From Yersinia thracica (lineage in GTDB: Bacteria; Pseudomonadota; Gammaproteobacteria; Enterobacterales; Enterobacteriaceae), in NCBI RefSeq assembly GCF_902170565.1, contig NZ_CABHXX010000100.1:1-55343 (forward strand): a stretch of DNA of 55,343 nt, given 5' to 3'. The position numbers and the translations under genes were made by a program. Positions within the stretch are counted from its first letter, which is position 1; each line of letters begins with the position of its first letter. The notes beneath the pieces were generated by a model that made no database searches, had not been told where the DNA came from, and was given only the letters and a program-made list of their open reading frames with translations. Below, piece by piece: positions 47,799 to 55,343 of the stretch.

Positions 47799-48897
47799 TA
47801 AAATTGCTTTATATTGCCGCTCAGGCTTTGAGAAAGAGTGTGCGGCGGAAATTACCGCTAAAGCAGCACAGCTTGAAATCTTTGGTTTCGCGCGAGTAAA
47901 AGACAATAGCGGTTATGTGCTATTTGAATGCTATCAGTTGGAAGATGCAGATCGTCTGATTCGTGAAGTACCCTTCCGCGAATTGATTTTCGCCCGTCAG
48001 ATGATGGTCGTGGGCGAGTTATTGAAAGATTTACCGCCGGAAGATCGGGTATCGCCTATTGTTGGTATGTTGGTCGGTGTTGTTGAAAAAGCCGGTGAAC
48101 TGCGGGTTGAAGTTGCTGACACTAATGAAAGCAAAGAGTTACTTAAGTTTTGCCGTAAGTTGACTGTGCCGCTGCGTAGCGCAATGCGCGAACAAAAAAT
48201 TCTGTCTGCCCGTGAGAATGCACACCGGCCAGTGGTGCATGTGTTCTTTATTGCATCGGGCTGTTGTTATGTCGGTTATTCTTACAGTAACAATAACTCT
48301 CCGTTCTATATGGGGATTCCGCGCCTTAAGTTCCCATCAGACGCACCAAGCCGCTCAACGTTAAAACTGGAAGAAGCTTTCCACGTATTTATTCCGCAAG
48401 ATGAATGGGAAGAGCGATTGGCCAGTGGTATGCATGCTGTTGATTTAGGTGCTTGCCCCGGAGGTTGGACTTATCAGCTAGTGCAGCGCAGCATGATGGT
48501 CCAGGCCATTGATAATGGCTTGATGGCACAAAGTTTGATGGATACCGGGCAGGTTACGCATCATCGTGTTGATGGTTTTAAATATGAACCAACGCGCAGC
48601 AATATTTACTGGTTAGTGTGCGATATGGTGGAGAAACCGGCTAAAGTCACCCAACTTATTATCAAATGGTTGGTTAATGGTTGGTGCCGAGAGGCGATTT
48701 TCAACCTAAAGTTGCCGATGAAAAAACGTTTTGAAGTTGTTTCGGAGAATCTGGAAATGATTGATGAGCAATTAAAAGAAAATGGCATCAATGCCCATAT
48801 TCAGGCCAAACAACTCTATCATGACCGTGAAGAAGTGACGGTACATGTGCGCCGTATCTGGTCTGGCGCGCCGGGCCGCCGTGATGAGCGTTTTTAG
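47791..48897 (+). CDS. rlmM: 23S rRNA 2'-O-ribose C2498 methyltransferase RlmM
   Basis: 368 aa: N-terminal THUMP-like domain, then an RrmJ-type Rossmann methyltransferase with SAM motif [16 protein letters not shown] and catalytic residues in VCDMVEKP and [12 protein letters not shown]. It methylates C2498 of 23S rRNA before ribosome assembly. Expressed with ygdD; the unit ends at the hairpin 32 bp downstream. Confidence 0.95.
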   Translation: MNNKIALYCRSGFEKECAAEITAKAAQLEIFGFARVKDNSGYVLFECYQLEDADRLIREVPFRELIFARQMMVVGELLKDLPPEDRVSPIVGMLVGVVEKAGELRVEVADTNESKELLKFCRKLTVPLRSAMREQKILSARENAHRPVVHVFFIASGCCYVGYSYSNNNSPFYMGIPRLKFPSDAPSRSTLKLEEAFHVFIPQDEWEERLASGMHAVDLGACPGGWTYQLVQRSMMVQAIDNGLMAQSLMDTGQVTHHRVDGFKYEPTRSNIYWLVCDMVEKPAKVTQLIIKWLVNGWCREAIFNLKLPMKKRFEVVSENLEMIDEQLKENGINAHIQAKQLYHDREEVTVHVRRIWSGAPGRRDERF

Positions 48898-48929
48898 GTT
48901 TTAGTGATAGATCTGTATGTATTACGCAC

Positions 48930-48957
48930 AAGGGGCCAATTGGCCCCTTTGTTTTTA
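48930..48957 (+). terminator. Intrinsic terminator after rlmM
   Basis: AAGGGGCCAATTGGCCCCTT is a perfect palindrome followed by TGTTTTT. It lies between the convergent rlmM and xni genes and could serve both. Confidence 0.82.
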
Positions 48958-48965
48958 TGCTGATA

Positions 48966-49721
48966 TCATCGATTCAAACGTAATTGCTGCAAATTGCCGC
49001 TTAATGGCAAATCAGTTTTTAGTGTCGCAATTTGCTTACAAATAAAAGCTATCTCTTGGTGCTGTTGTAACTTTTTGTGCCATTTCTCCGGCACTGAATC
49101 TAGCTCTTGATAGAGTTCTTCCAGATTGCTGATTTGTTGCAATAACAGCGCGGCAGTTTTTGCTCCAATACCGGCGACACCCGGAATTTTACTGCTGCTG
49201 ATCCCGGCAAGCCCCCAGTAATCAGGCAATTGGTGCGGTAATACACCAAATTCTTGCTTTACAAACGGCATATCCAGCCAGCGTTTTTGAAAGTAATCGC
49301 GAATCTGTACATTCGGTGCTAACAGCTGGCAATAGCCTTTGTCGGTCGAAACAATAGTCACTTGATGCCCAGCCCCCCCGATTTTTGTTGCCAATGTCGC
49401 AGCAAGATCATCAGCTTCATTGCCCGGAGAGCTCCAGCAATCAACACCCAATGAATGGAATGCTTCACGGATCAGCGGCATTTCTTGTTGCAGATTATCT
49501 GGCATCGGTGAACGGCCCGCTTTGTAATCGGGCAAGAGTTGATGACGCCAGCTATCCGAGCGGTCATCTTCATCAAAAACGGCGACAGCGTGTGTTGGTT
49601 GGCTATGTGAGATCAGCTGTTGCAGTGCATGCTGACAAGCATTCACACAAGGTGAACCTTGCACCGCGTGAATGCGGCGAATCAGGTTAAGGGCATCGAC
49701 GATAAGAAGGTGAATTTGCAT
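48966..49721 (-). CDS. xni: Flap endonuclease Xni (exonuclease IX)
   Basis: 251 aa, 5'-3' nuclease family related to the N-terminal domain of DNA polymerase [43 protein letters not shown] and the helix-hairpin-helix [17 protein letters not shown]. coli Xni lacks several metal-binding acidic residues of the family and is a flap endonuclease with potassium-dependent DNA binding. Order rlmM-xni-ppnN is conserved. Confidence 0.93.
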   Translation of the reverse strand: MQIHLLIVDALNLIRRIHAVQGSPCVNACQHALQQLISHSQPTHAVAVFDEDDRSDSWRHQLLPDYKAGRSPMPDNLQQEMPLIREAFHSLGVDCWSSPGNEADDLAATLATKIGGAGHQVTIVSTDKGYCQLLAPNVQIRDYFQKRWLDMPFVKQEFGVLPHQLPDYWGLAGISSSKIPGVAGIGAKTAALLLQQISNLEELYQELDSVPEKWHKKLQQHQEIAFICKQIATLKTDLPLSGNLQQLRLNR

Positions 49722-49865
49722 GGACTGTCTTAAAACCTATCCCGTGAGGGCTATTTTATTGGTTATTCTTTACTATAAAGAGCGAACCTGTAGGGATTCA
49801 AATAACTTTCAGGTAGCGCTAGCCGGAGAACCCTGCTCGCACTACCGGTGAAAGCTATTTATTTT

Positions 49866-51230
49866 TTAACTATAGATTTCATAGCAAGGTGTGTAGGCAC
49901 TGCCCGGTAGCTTCATCCGTTGCTGGATAATAAAGCCTTGCAGCAATTGATCCATTTGCTTCATCAGTAGCGGGTCACCGTGCAATTTGAATGGCCCATG
50001 AGCTTCAATTGCATGAATCCCGACTTCTTTGACGTTACCCGCCACAATACCGGAGAAAGCACGGCGTAATGCTGCCGCTAACTTCTCTGGGGCTTGATTA
50101 TGGGATAAATCCAGATTCGCCATATTTTCATGGTTTGGCTCGAAAGGATGCTGCAAATCTGGCTCGATACGAATAGACCAGTTAAAACTATAAGCATCAC
50201 CAGTATTACGGCGATTCTCTTTCACCAATGGCATGTTTATCTTCATCTGACGCGCGACTTCATCTGGTTTATCAATAATTATTTGGTAGCATTTACGTGC
50301 TTCATCACCCAGCGTGTTTATGATGAACTGATCTACTACTTTGAAGTAATCTGCACTCTCTTTAGGCCCCGTCAGGATCAGGGGTAAAACCTGATCCTTA
50401 TTATGCGGGTTCATCAGAATACCTAACAAATAAAGCAATTCTTCTGCGGTCCCCACGCCGCCTGGGAAAATAATAATGCCATGGGCGATACGGACGAAAG
50501 CCTCTAGCCGTTTTTCAATGTCTGGCATGATAATCAGCTCATTGACTAAAGGGTTTGGCGGCTCTGCAGCAATGATTGACGGCTCAGTCATCCCGATAAA
50601 GCGGCCTTGTCTGTAACGTTGTTGGGCATGACCAACAGCGGCACCTTTCATCGGTGCTTCCATCGCCCCTGGCCCACAGCCGGTGCAGATATTCAATTCA
50701 CGCAAACCCAATTGACTGCCAACTTTACGGGCATACAAGTATTCGGTTTCATTGATTGAATGGCCACCCCAGCACACAATCATATTGGGATCTTCATCAA
50801 GATGTAGGGCACGGGCATTACGCAAAATTGAAAAGACCAGGTTGGTCAAATGGCTGGAGCTTTCTATATTGAGATGTTGGAAACGCCCAGCATTTACGAT
50901 TTGACCATTCACAAACAGGATGTCACGCAACACCGCAAACAGGTTTGCTTGCAAAGAGCGGATAATTTTACCATCAACAAAAGCATGATCTGGTGGGTTA
51001 ACCAGTTCGAGCTTTACACCGCGTTCGCGGCGAAGCACATTGATATCAAAGCTTTCATAGCGAGATAAAAGCTCTTTGCTGTTATCGGTCAGGCTGCCTG
51101 AATTGAGAACAGCTAATGAGCAATTGCGAAATAAACGGTACAGATCACTGCTGGCTGTACGCTTGAGCATATCCACTTCGAGCTGTGATAACAGATCCAT
51201 TGAACCGAGTGGGCTGACATGTGTAATCAA
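49866..51230 (-). CDS. ppnN: Pyrimidine/purine nucleotide 5'-monophosphate nucleosidase PpnN
   Basis: 454 aa from a TTG at 51230 with AGGAG 5 bp before it; this start reproduces the length and the N-terminus of E. coli PpnN ([11 protein letters not shown]). An in-frame ATG at 51314 would add 28 unrelated residues. The LOG-type motif PGGVGTAEE and [12 protein letters not shown] form the nucleotide site. PpnN hydrolyses purine and pyrimidine monophosphates and is stimulated by (p)ppGpp. Confidence 0.94.
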   Translation of the reverse strand: MITHVSPLGSMDLLSQLEVDMLKRTASSDLYRLFRNCSLAVLNSGSLTDNSKELLSRYESFDINVLRRERGVKLELVNPPDHAFVDGKIIRSLQANLFAVLRDILFVNGQIVNAGRFQHLNIESSSHLTNLVFSILRNARALHLDEDPNMIVCWGGHSINETEYLYARKVGSQLGLRELNICTGCGPGAMEAPMKGAAVGHAQQRYRQGRFIGMTEPSIIAAEPPNPLVNELIIMPDIEKRLEAFVRIAHGIIIFPGGVGTAEELLYLLGILMNPHNKDQVLPLILTGPKESADYFKVVDQFIINTLGDEARKCYQIIIDKPDEVARQMKINMPLVKENRRNTGDAYSFNWSIRIEPDLQHPFEPNHENMANLDLSHNQAPEKLAAALRRAFSGIVAGNVKEVGIHAIEAHGPFKLHGDPLLMKQMDQLLQGFIIQQRMKLPGSAYTPCYEIYS

Positions 51231-51441
51231 AGTTACTCCTTTACACCCTTGAGGGTGGTAGTGCCTGTGTATCAGAGTGTTGCTTTCTGTTTTCCGTGGA
51301 ATATCAGAGGCCACTAAGTATCCATTACTGATTCTTATACTAAAAATAGCATGAGGAACCTATAAATAACCTTAACGTTGTCGCTCATTTTTTGCCAATA
51401 CTAACGCGCAACCGGTGATAAAGTTGCGCATCTGTACGCAT

Positions 51442-52287
51442 TTATTGCCGAGCCAGGCGGCCAGTAGATGGCACAAAATCAGTATTGGAACGCCATGGAT
51501 TAATATCCAGGCCGCCGCGACGGGTATAGCGCGCATAAACTGATAATGTTTCCGGCTGACAGAAACGCATAATGTCATTGAAAATACGCTCAACACACTG
51601 TTCGTGAAACTCATTATGATGGCGGAAAGAGACCAGATAGCGCAGTAGGGCTTCCCGGTTAATTTGTGGGCCGCTGTAGCTGATTTGGACTGAGCCCCAA
51701 TCAGGTTGGTGGGTTATCAAACAGTTGGATTTAAGCAAGTGGCTGACCAGGCTCTCTTCCACGTGATTTTTACCCGCCGCACCTTGCAGATAATCGGCAC
51801 TGAACTCATAGCTATCAATGCGAATATCTTGCTCGTCCAGACATTCCCCCGTGAAATTGGCAATCGGTTGATGTGTTATTTCATCTAGCCGGTATAGCCT
51901 GACACTCACATCTCCTTGAGCACAGGCGGATAAATCCTGTTGCAAAGTTGTTCGTACACTTTCCCAGTCAGTAAACGTGGTTTGGTTAAAACTGTTGAGG
52001 TAAAGTTTGAAGCTCTTTGATTCAATGAGATTAACGCTATCAGCATTTAGGCTAATTTCACCCACAGCAACTTGTGGCAAGCCCTTATTGTTTAGCCAGG
52101 ACAGCTCATACAACGTCCAGATATCCGCGCCATGAAAGGGTAGGTTATCAGGATATAAGCCGAGGGGTTCGCGGTTCATACTGCGTGGTACGGCCTGCAA
52201 TAAGGTTACGTCATAGTGATCGCGATATGCAGTCGGTTTGCCTAGCGTCAGTTCTGCCAGAGCCTTGTGGTCTTGATATGAAGACAT
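51442..52287 (-). CDS. queF: NADPH-dependent 7-cyano-7-deazaguanine reductase QueF
   Basis: 281 aa, bimodular long-type QueF. The nucleophile is Cys189 in [13 protein letters not shown], with Asp196; the family substrate motif [11 protein letters not shown] is at 89-99. It reduces preQ0 to preQ1 in queuosine synthesis. Divergent from syd; the 130-bp gap has no obvious preQ1 riboswitch. Confidence 0.96.
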   Translation of the reverse strand: MSSYQDHKALAELTLGKPTAYRDHYDVTLLQAVPRSMNREPLGLYPDNLPFHGADIWTLYELSWLNNKGLPQVAVGEISLNADSVNLIESKSFKLYLNSFNQTTFTDWESVRTTLQQDLSACAQGDVSVRLYRLDEITHQPIANFTGECLDEQDIRIDSYEFSADYLQGAAGKNHVEESLVSHLLKSNCLITHQPDWGSVQISYSGPQINREALLRYLVSFRHHNEFHEQCVERIFNDIMRFCQPETLSVYARYTRRGGLDINPWRSNTDFVPSTGRLARQ

Positions 52288-52417
52288 GCTGTTCCCATGA
52301 TGAGAGAAAGGTACAATAGCTGTAGTTTATCAATTAATGCCGCGTTTAACTGCATTTCTGAGTGAGAGCTATACCCACCAGGGTGCAGAGCAAGCCGCCG
52401 CGATACAGAGAATAATA

Positions 52418-52969
52418 ATGGACCAGAACGTTTCAACGGCACTCAAGGGCTTTACTCAGCGCTATATTGATTTATGGCAGCAGCAAACTGGGCGGCCACC
52501 TGCCAGTGAGGAACTTTATGGGGTTCCTTCTCCGTGTAATATAGAAACTGAGGATAATCAGGTGTTTTGGTTACCGCAGCCTTTTGTCGCGGGTGCTAAT
52601 CTCGCTAATATTGAACGGGCGCTGGAGATTCAGCTTCATCCCGATATTCATGAGTTTTATACCCAGCAATATGCCGGAGATATGAAAGCAGATTTAGGCG
52701 ATCACCGCTTTACCTTGCTGCAAGTTTGGAGTGAAGATGATTTTATCCGTTTACAGGAGAATCTCATTGGCCATTTGGTGACACAGAAAAGGCTAAAACT
52801 CTCACCGACACTGTTTTTGGCGACAACAGAATCGGAAATGACCATGGCTTCATTGTGTAATGTCACTGGCAATGTGGTGTTAGAGGAATTTGGTAGCGGA
52901 AAACGTACATTATTGGCATCGACTCTCACTCATTTTCTGGATGCATTACGGCCAGTATTTCCTGAATAA
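52418..52969 (+). CDS. syd: SecY-interacting protein Syd
   Basis: 183 aa from the ATG at 52418 (E. coli 181 aa); the open frame from 52337 is not supported. Conserved [24 protein letters not shown] and [20 protein letters not shown]. Syd is a cytoplasmic-face peripheral protein that binds SecY and influences assembly or quality of the translocon. It precedes csrB as in E. coli. Confidence 0.94.
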   Translation: MDQNVSTALKGFTQRYIDLWQQQTGRPPASEELYGVPSPCNIETEDNQVFWLPQPFVAGANLANIERALEIQLHPDIHEFYTQQYAGDMKADLGDHRFTLLQVWSEDDFIRLQENLIGHLVTQKRLKLSPTLFLATTESEMTMASLCNVTGNVVLEEFGSGKRTLLASTLTHFLDALRPVFPE

Positions 52970-53016
52970 ATAAGTGGTTATTGTTTATTCCAACACTGCC
53001 CGTGTAACACAGTCCG

Positions 53017-53034
53017 TGTGAGAGATCTCGCACA
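53017..53034. promoter_or_regulatory. UvrY (GacA/SirA)-type upstream activating site for csrB
   Basis: TGTGAGAGATCTCGCACA is an 18-bp palindrome of the GacA/UvrY type (part of a larger one at 53014-53037). It lies about 190 bp upstream of the csrB start, comparable to the far-upstream UvrY site in E. coli. The AT-rich stretch between contains AATCATTTCGTTA at 53101-53113, one mismatch from the IHF consensus, which could loop the site to the promoter. The palindrome may also terminate syd. Confidence 0.8.
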
Positions 53035-53217
53035 CGGGCTGTGAGACATCGCTTCTATTCATTTTATGTGAAATTATTGTGTCAGATTTATCTTCAATAA
53101 AATCATTTCGTTATAAACATTCATTTTTTTATATATAAAAGCATCTCCTCATTATTCTGACGGTACCTTGTCTCTCTTTGTTGATTAAGCGATCCTTTAC
53201 TCGCCGGATAGGATCTG

Positions 53218-53529
53218 GTCGAGAAGGACGGTATCGGGATGATGCCACTTCAGGATGAAGAACACAGGGATTGCTTAGGATGAGTGAAGGGATGTTTCAG
53301 GACGAAACAAAGGACACCTCCAGGATGGAGATTGAGAGCCAGTTCAGGATGATTGGTGGGTTAGGATAACTTTAGGATTGACGCCGGGATGGTGTAGTAC
53401 AACGCGACGGATTGCTGGTTAGGATAACCGCACGGAAAAGTTTTCAAGGATTGAGCAGGGAGCATCACTTTTAGCTGGATTGCTATAAAACGAATAGAGG
53501 GGTACTGGTAAAACAGTACCCCTTTTTTT
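53218..53529 (+). ncRNA. csrB: CsrB small RNA, CsrA-sequestering
   Basis: About 312 nt with 20 GGA trinucleotides, many as (C/T)AGGAT hairpin-loop motifs, each a potential CsrA site. Blocks identical to E. coli CsrB include AAAGGACACCTCCAGGATGG and the 3' segment AGCAGGGAGCA. The terminator is GGGGTACTG-N6-CAGTACCCC plus seven T (53499-53529). It titrates CsrA and so relieves CsrA control of glycogen, motility, biofilm and, in Yersinia, virulence genes. TAGGAT at 53209-53214 is a possible -10; the 5' end is approximate. Position between syd and yqcC is the E. coli position. Confidence 0.96.
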
Positions 53530-53655
53530 ATCTGTATTTTATTCAACCTATGTCTATCGTTTAGGGGGTATTTGGGCATCTTCTTCTTCAATGGTATGCT
53601 TGGCCGCCGTTGAACCAGCCCGGTGAATGGTTATTTTTTGGTTGAGAGCATAATC

Positions 53656-53988
53656 ATGAATACAGAAAATCAGGTGCGCCAGAGCCTACAAAATATCGAG
53701 CTTGCCATGCGGGAAATTGACCTTTGGCAATCGGTTCCACCATCAGTCGAGGCTTTTGAAAGTAATGAGCCTTTCAGCATTGATACCATGGATGCTGAGC
53801 AGTGGCTGCAATGGGTACTTATTCCTCGGATGTATGCATTGTTGGAATCTAAAGGGCCACTCCCCACTCGTTTTGCCATTACACCCTACTTTGAAGAGGC
53901 ACTGAGTGGTGAGTCTCGCCCGGATTGCACCTTACTGCTGGTTGAATTACAGCGCCTCGATGACCTGCTGAATAAAGAAAGTCACTAA
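53656..53988 (+). CDS. yqcC: YqcC family protein (DUF446)
   Basis: 110 aa from the ATG at 53656, matching E. coli YqcC length; the open frame from 53623 is unsupported. Conserved core FSIDTMDAEQWLQWVLIPRM. All-helical cytoplasmic protein of unknown role, which in E. coli and here overlaps truC by one base (TAATG), suggesting a link to tRNA pseudouridylation. Confidence 0.92.
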   Translation: MNTENQVRQSLQNIELAMREIDLWQSVPPSVEAFESNEPFSIDTMDAEQWLQWVLIPRMYALLESKGPLPTRFAITPYFEEALSGESRPDCTLLLVELQRLDDLLNKESH

Positions 53989-54761
53989 TGTTGGAAATAC
54001 TTTATCAAGATGAACATATAGTTGCGGTCAATAAACCGGCTGGCTGGCTTGTCCACCGCAGTTGGTTAGATAGCAACGAAACTGTATTTGTAATGCAAAC
54101 GGTACGCGACCAGATAGGTCAGCATGTTTATACCGTCCATCGTCTGGATCGCCCGACGTCAGGTGTGTTGCTAATGGCGCTGTCCAGCGATGTAGCCCGT
54201 GCCCTTTCATTACAATTTGAGCAGCATCAAATTCAGAAAACATATCACGCAGTTGTACGTGGATATGTACTAGAAGATGGCAGGATTGATTACGAGATGA
54301 CCGAAGAGTTAGACAAAATTGCGGATAAATTTGCCCGGCCAGATAAAGCTCCGCAGCCTTCAGTTACCCATTATCATGCACTGGCTCAAGTGGAAGTACC
54401 CATTGCCATTGGACGCTATGACACTGCGCGCTTTAGCTTAATGGAATTAAAGCCAGAAACAGGGCGTAAACACCAGCTACGGCGGCATATGGCGCACATT
54501 CGCCACCCTATCATCGGTGACAGCACCCATGGTGATTTACGCCAAAATCGTGGAGTTGCGGAGCATTTTGATTGCTCACGACTCATGCTTCATGCCAGCC
54601 ATTTGCATCTGAATCACCCAGTTACCGGAGAGCCACTCAGCTTGACTGCACGTTGGGATGATTCCTGGCAACAGCTGATGTCACATTTTGGTTGGCTGGG
54701 TATTCTCCCTCATCTTGAAAGGGTTGAGTTTGCGGCAACGGCGAGTCAGGATAGTGAGTAA
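53988..54761 (+). CDS. truC: tRNA pseudouridine(65) synthase TruC
   Basis: 257 aa, RluA-family pseudouridine synthase. Catalytic Asp54 in VHRLDRPTSGVLLMAL; MELKPETGRKHQLRRHM and HPIIGDSTHG are conserved. It modifies U65 in tRNA-Ile1 and tRNA-Asp. Start overlaps yqcC stop by one base. Confidence 0.95.
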   Translation: MLEILYQDEHIVAVNKPAGWLVHRSWLDSNETVFVMQTVRDQIGQHVYTVHRLDRPTSGVLLMALSSDVARALSLQFEQHQIQKTYHAVVRGYVLEDGRIDYEMTEELDKIADKFARPDKAPQPSVTHYHALAQVEVPIAIGRYDTARFSLMELKPETGRKHQLRRHMAHIRHPIIGDSTHGDLRQNRGVAEHFDCSRLMLHASHLHLNHPVTGEPLSLTARWDDSWQQLMSHFGWLGILPHLERVEFAATASQDSE

Positions 54762-54788
54762 TTTTTCTCGTTAAAAGGAAATGTTTTT

Positions 54789-55241
54789 ATGGCTCAGGTC
54801 GGGATTTTTGTCGGCACGGTCTACGGTAACGCGCTATTAATTGCGGAAGAAGCTGAAAGTATACTGAAAGAACAGGGGCATAATGTCAAAGTGTTCGATG
54901 AGGGCACTTTAGAAGCCTGGCAGTATTATCGTCAACATTATGCTCTGGTGGTGACCTCGACAACCGGGCAGGGGGATTTCCCTGACAGTATTGCTCCGCT
55001 GTTTGTTGCTGTGCGCGATCAAGTTGGCTTCCAACCAGAGTTGCGCTATGGCGTGATTGCGTTGGGTGACAGCAGCTATGATAGCTTCTGTGGTGCCGGG
55101 CGTGCATTTGATGAGTTGCTGCAAGAGCAGGGTGCGACGAGAATTGGCGAAAGGCTGGAAATTGATGCCACCGAGCACCCAGAGCCAGAGGTGGTTTCAG
55201 CCCCTTGGGTGGAGCAGTGGGGCCGTCTACTTCATATTTAG
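54789..55241 (+). CDS. yqcA: Flavodoxin YqcA
   Basis: 150 aa, a short-chain-like flavodoxin: phosphate loop [14 protein letters not shown] after MAQVGIFV, and the FMN loops [11 protein letters not shown] and [12 protein letters not shown]. The gene lies 27 bp after truC and has an AAGGAA ribosome site. YqcA is a soluble electron carrier of unsettled physiological partner. The 100 bp after it to the window end hold nothing that I recognise. Confidence 0.93.
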   Translation: MAQVGIFVGTVYGNALLIAEEAESILKEQGHNVKVFDEGTLEAWQYYRQHYALVVTSTTGQGDFPDSIAPLFVAVRDQVGFQPELRYGVIALGDSSYDSFCGAGRAFDELLQEQGATRIGERLEIDATEHPEPEVVSAPWVEQWGRLLHI

Positions 55242-55343
55242 GGTATATATTTTTTATCCATGAAATGAGAGTGTTCAGAATTCTGTGTCACGTTAAAATC
55301 ATTATAGCGTTATCACTTTATCAAGACGCCCCTCAAAATAAAT

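Noticed and set aside
52288-52417. preQ1 riboswitch upstream of queF
   Set aside because: No preQ1-type hairpin and A-rich tail could be found in the 130-bp queF-syd gap; QueF in enterobacteria is generally not riboswitch controlled.
53017-53034. The palindrome as a simple terminator of syd only
   Set aside because: No T-run follows; sequence and distance fit the UvrY/GacA activating site better, although partial termination is not excluded.
53361-53591. 76-codon frame antisense to csrB
   Set aside because: It lies across the structured sRNA and its terminator; the sRNA explains the sequence.

Overview
The window reads as a chromosomal segment of an enterobacterium, most likely a Yersinia. 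Three things support this. Nearly all proteins are close to Escherichia coli core proteins. The gene order lysR-lysA-galR-omr-aas-lplT-tas-ygdQ-mutH-rppH-ptsP-lgt-thyA-ppdA/ppdB/ygdB/ppdC-recC-ptrA-recB-recD-argA-amiC-tRNA-fMet-mltA-tcdA-csdE-csdA-ygdI-gcvB-gcvA-ygdD-rlmM-xni-ppnN-queF-syd-csrB-yqcC-truC-yqcA is the E. coli 60-64 min order. Intergenic ERIC elements, abundant in yersiniae, are present. The genus is an inference. No CRISPR array, rRNA operon, prophage or complete insertion sequence was seen.

Left part (about 1-5400) is accessory. It starts with two overlapping AT-rich unknown genes and a 3' remnant of a chemoreceptor. A DsbA-like CGWC oxidoreductase and a periplasmic metallo-beta-lactamase-fold protein with degenerate metal ligands follow, divergent from a LysR-type regulator. 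The 3' end of that regulator is supplied by an ERIC-like repeat. A DHA1-type MFS exporter comes next.

Core part: lysR/lysA (lysine synthesis), galR, a BisC-type molybdoenzyme, the OmrA/OmrB-type sRNA, aas-lplT (lysophospholipid recycling), an alpha/beta hydrolase, tas, ygdQ and mutH. The 700-bp mutH-rppH gap corresponds to E. coli DARS2, the DnaA-reactivating site, and carries matching DnaA boxes. Then come rppH-ptsP, lgt-thyA, four pseudopilin-like genes, recC-ptrA-recB-recD (recombination, with the ATGA overlaps ptrA/recB and recB/recD), argA behind a pair of ARG boxes, amiC, a single initiator tRNA gene and mltA. The CsdA-CsdE-TcdA sulfur/tRNA ct6A module, ygdI, and the divergent gcvB sRNA/gcvA regulator pair follow. 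The right end holds ygdD-rlmM, xni, ppnN, queF, syd, the csrB sRNA with its far-upstream UvrY-type palindrome, and yqcC-truC-yqcA.

The richest non-coding content is three regulatory RNAs (Omr, GcvB, CsrB), the DARS2-like locus, two ERIC-family elements and the ArgR operator. I did not find a clearly new multi-gene system. The most novel-looking items are the ERIC-like element with a 34-bp arm repeated 120 bp apart that encodes the LysR C-terminus, the degenerate MBL protein paired with a DsbA-like protein, the chemoreceptor remnant, and a possible A-tract frameshift at the start of ppdA.
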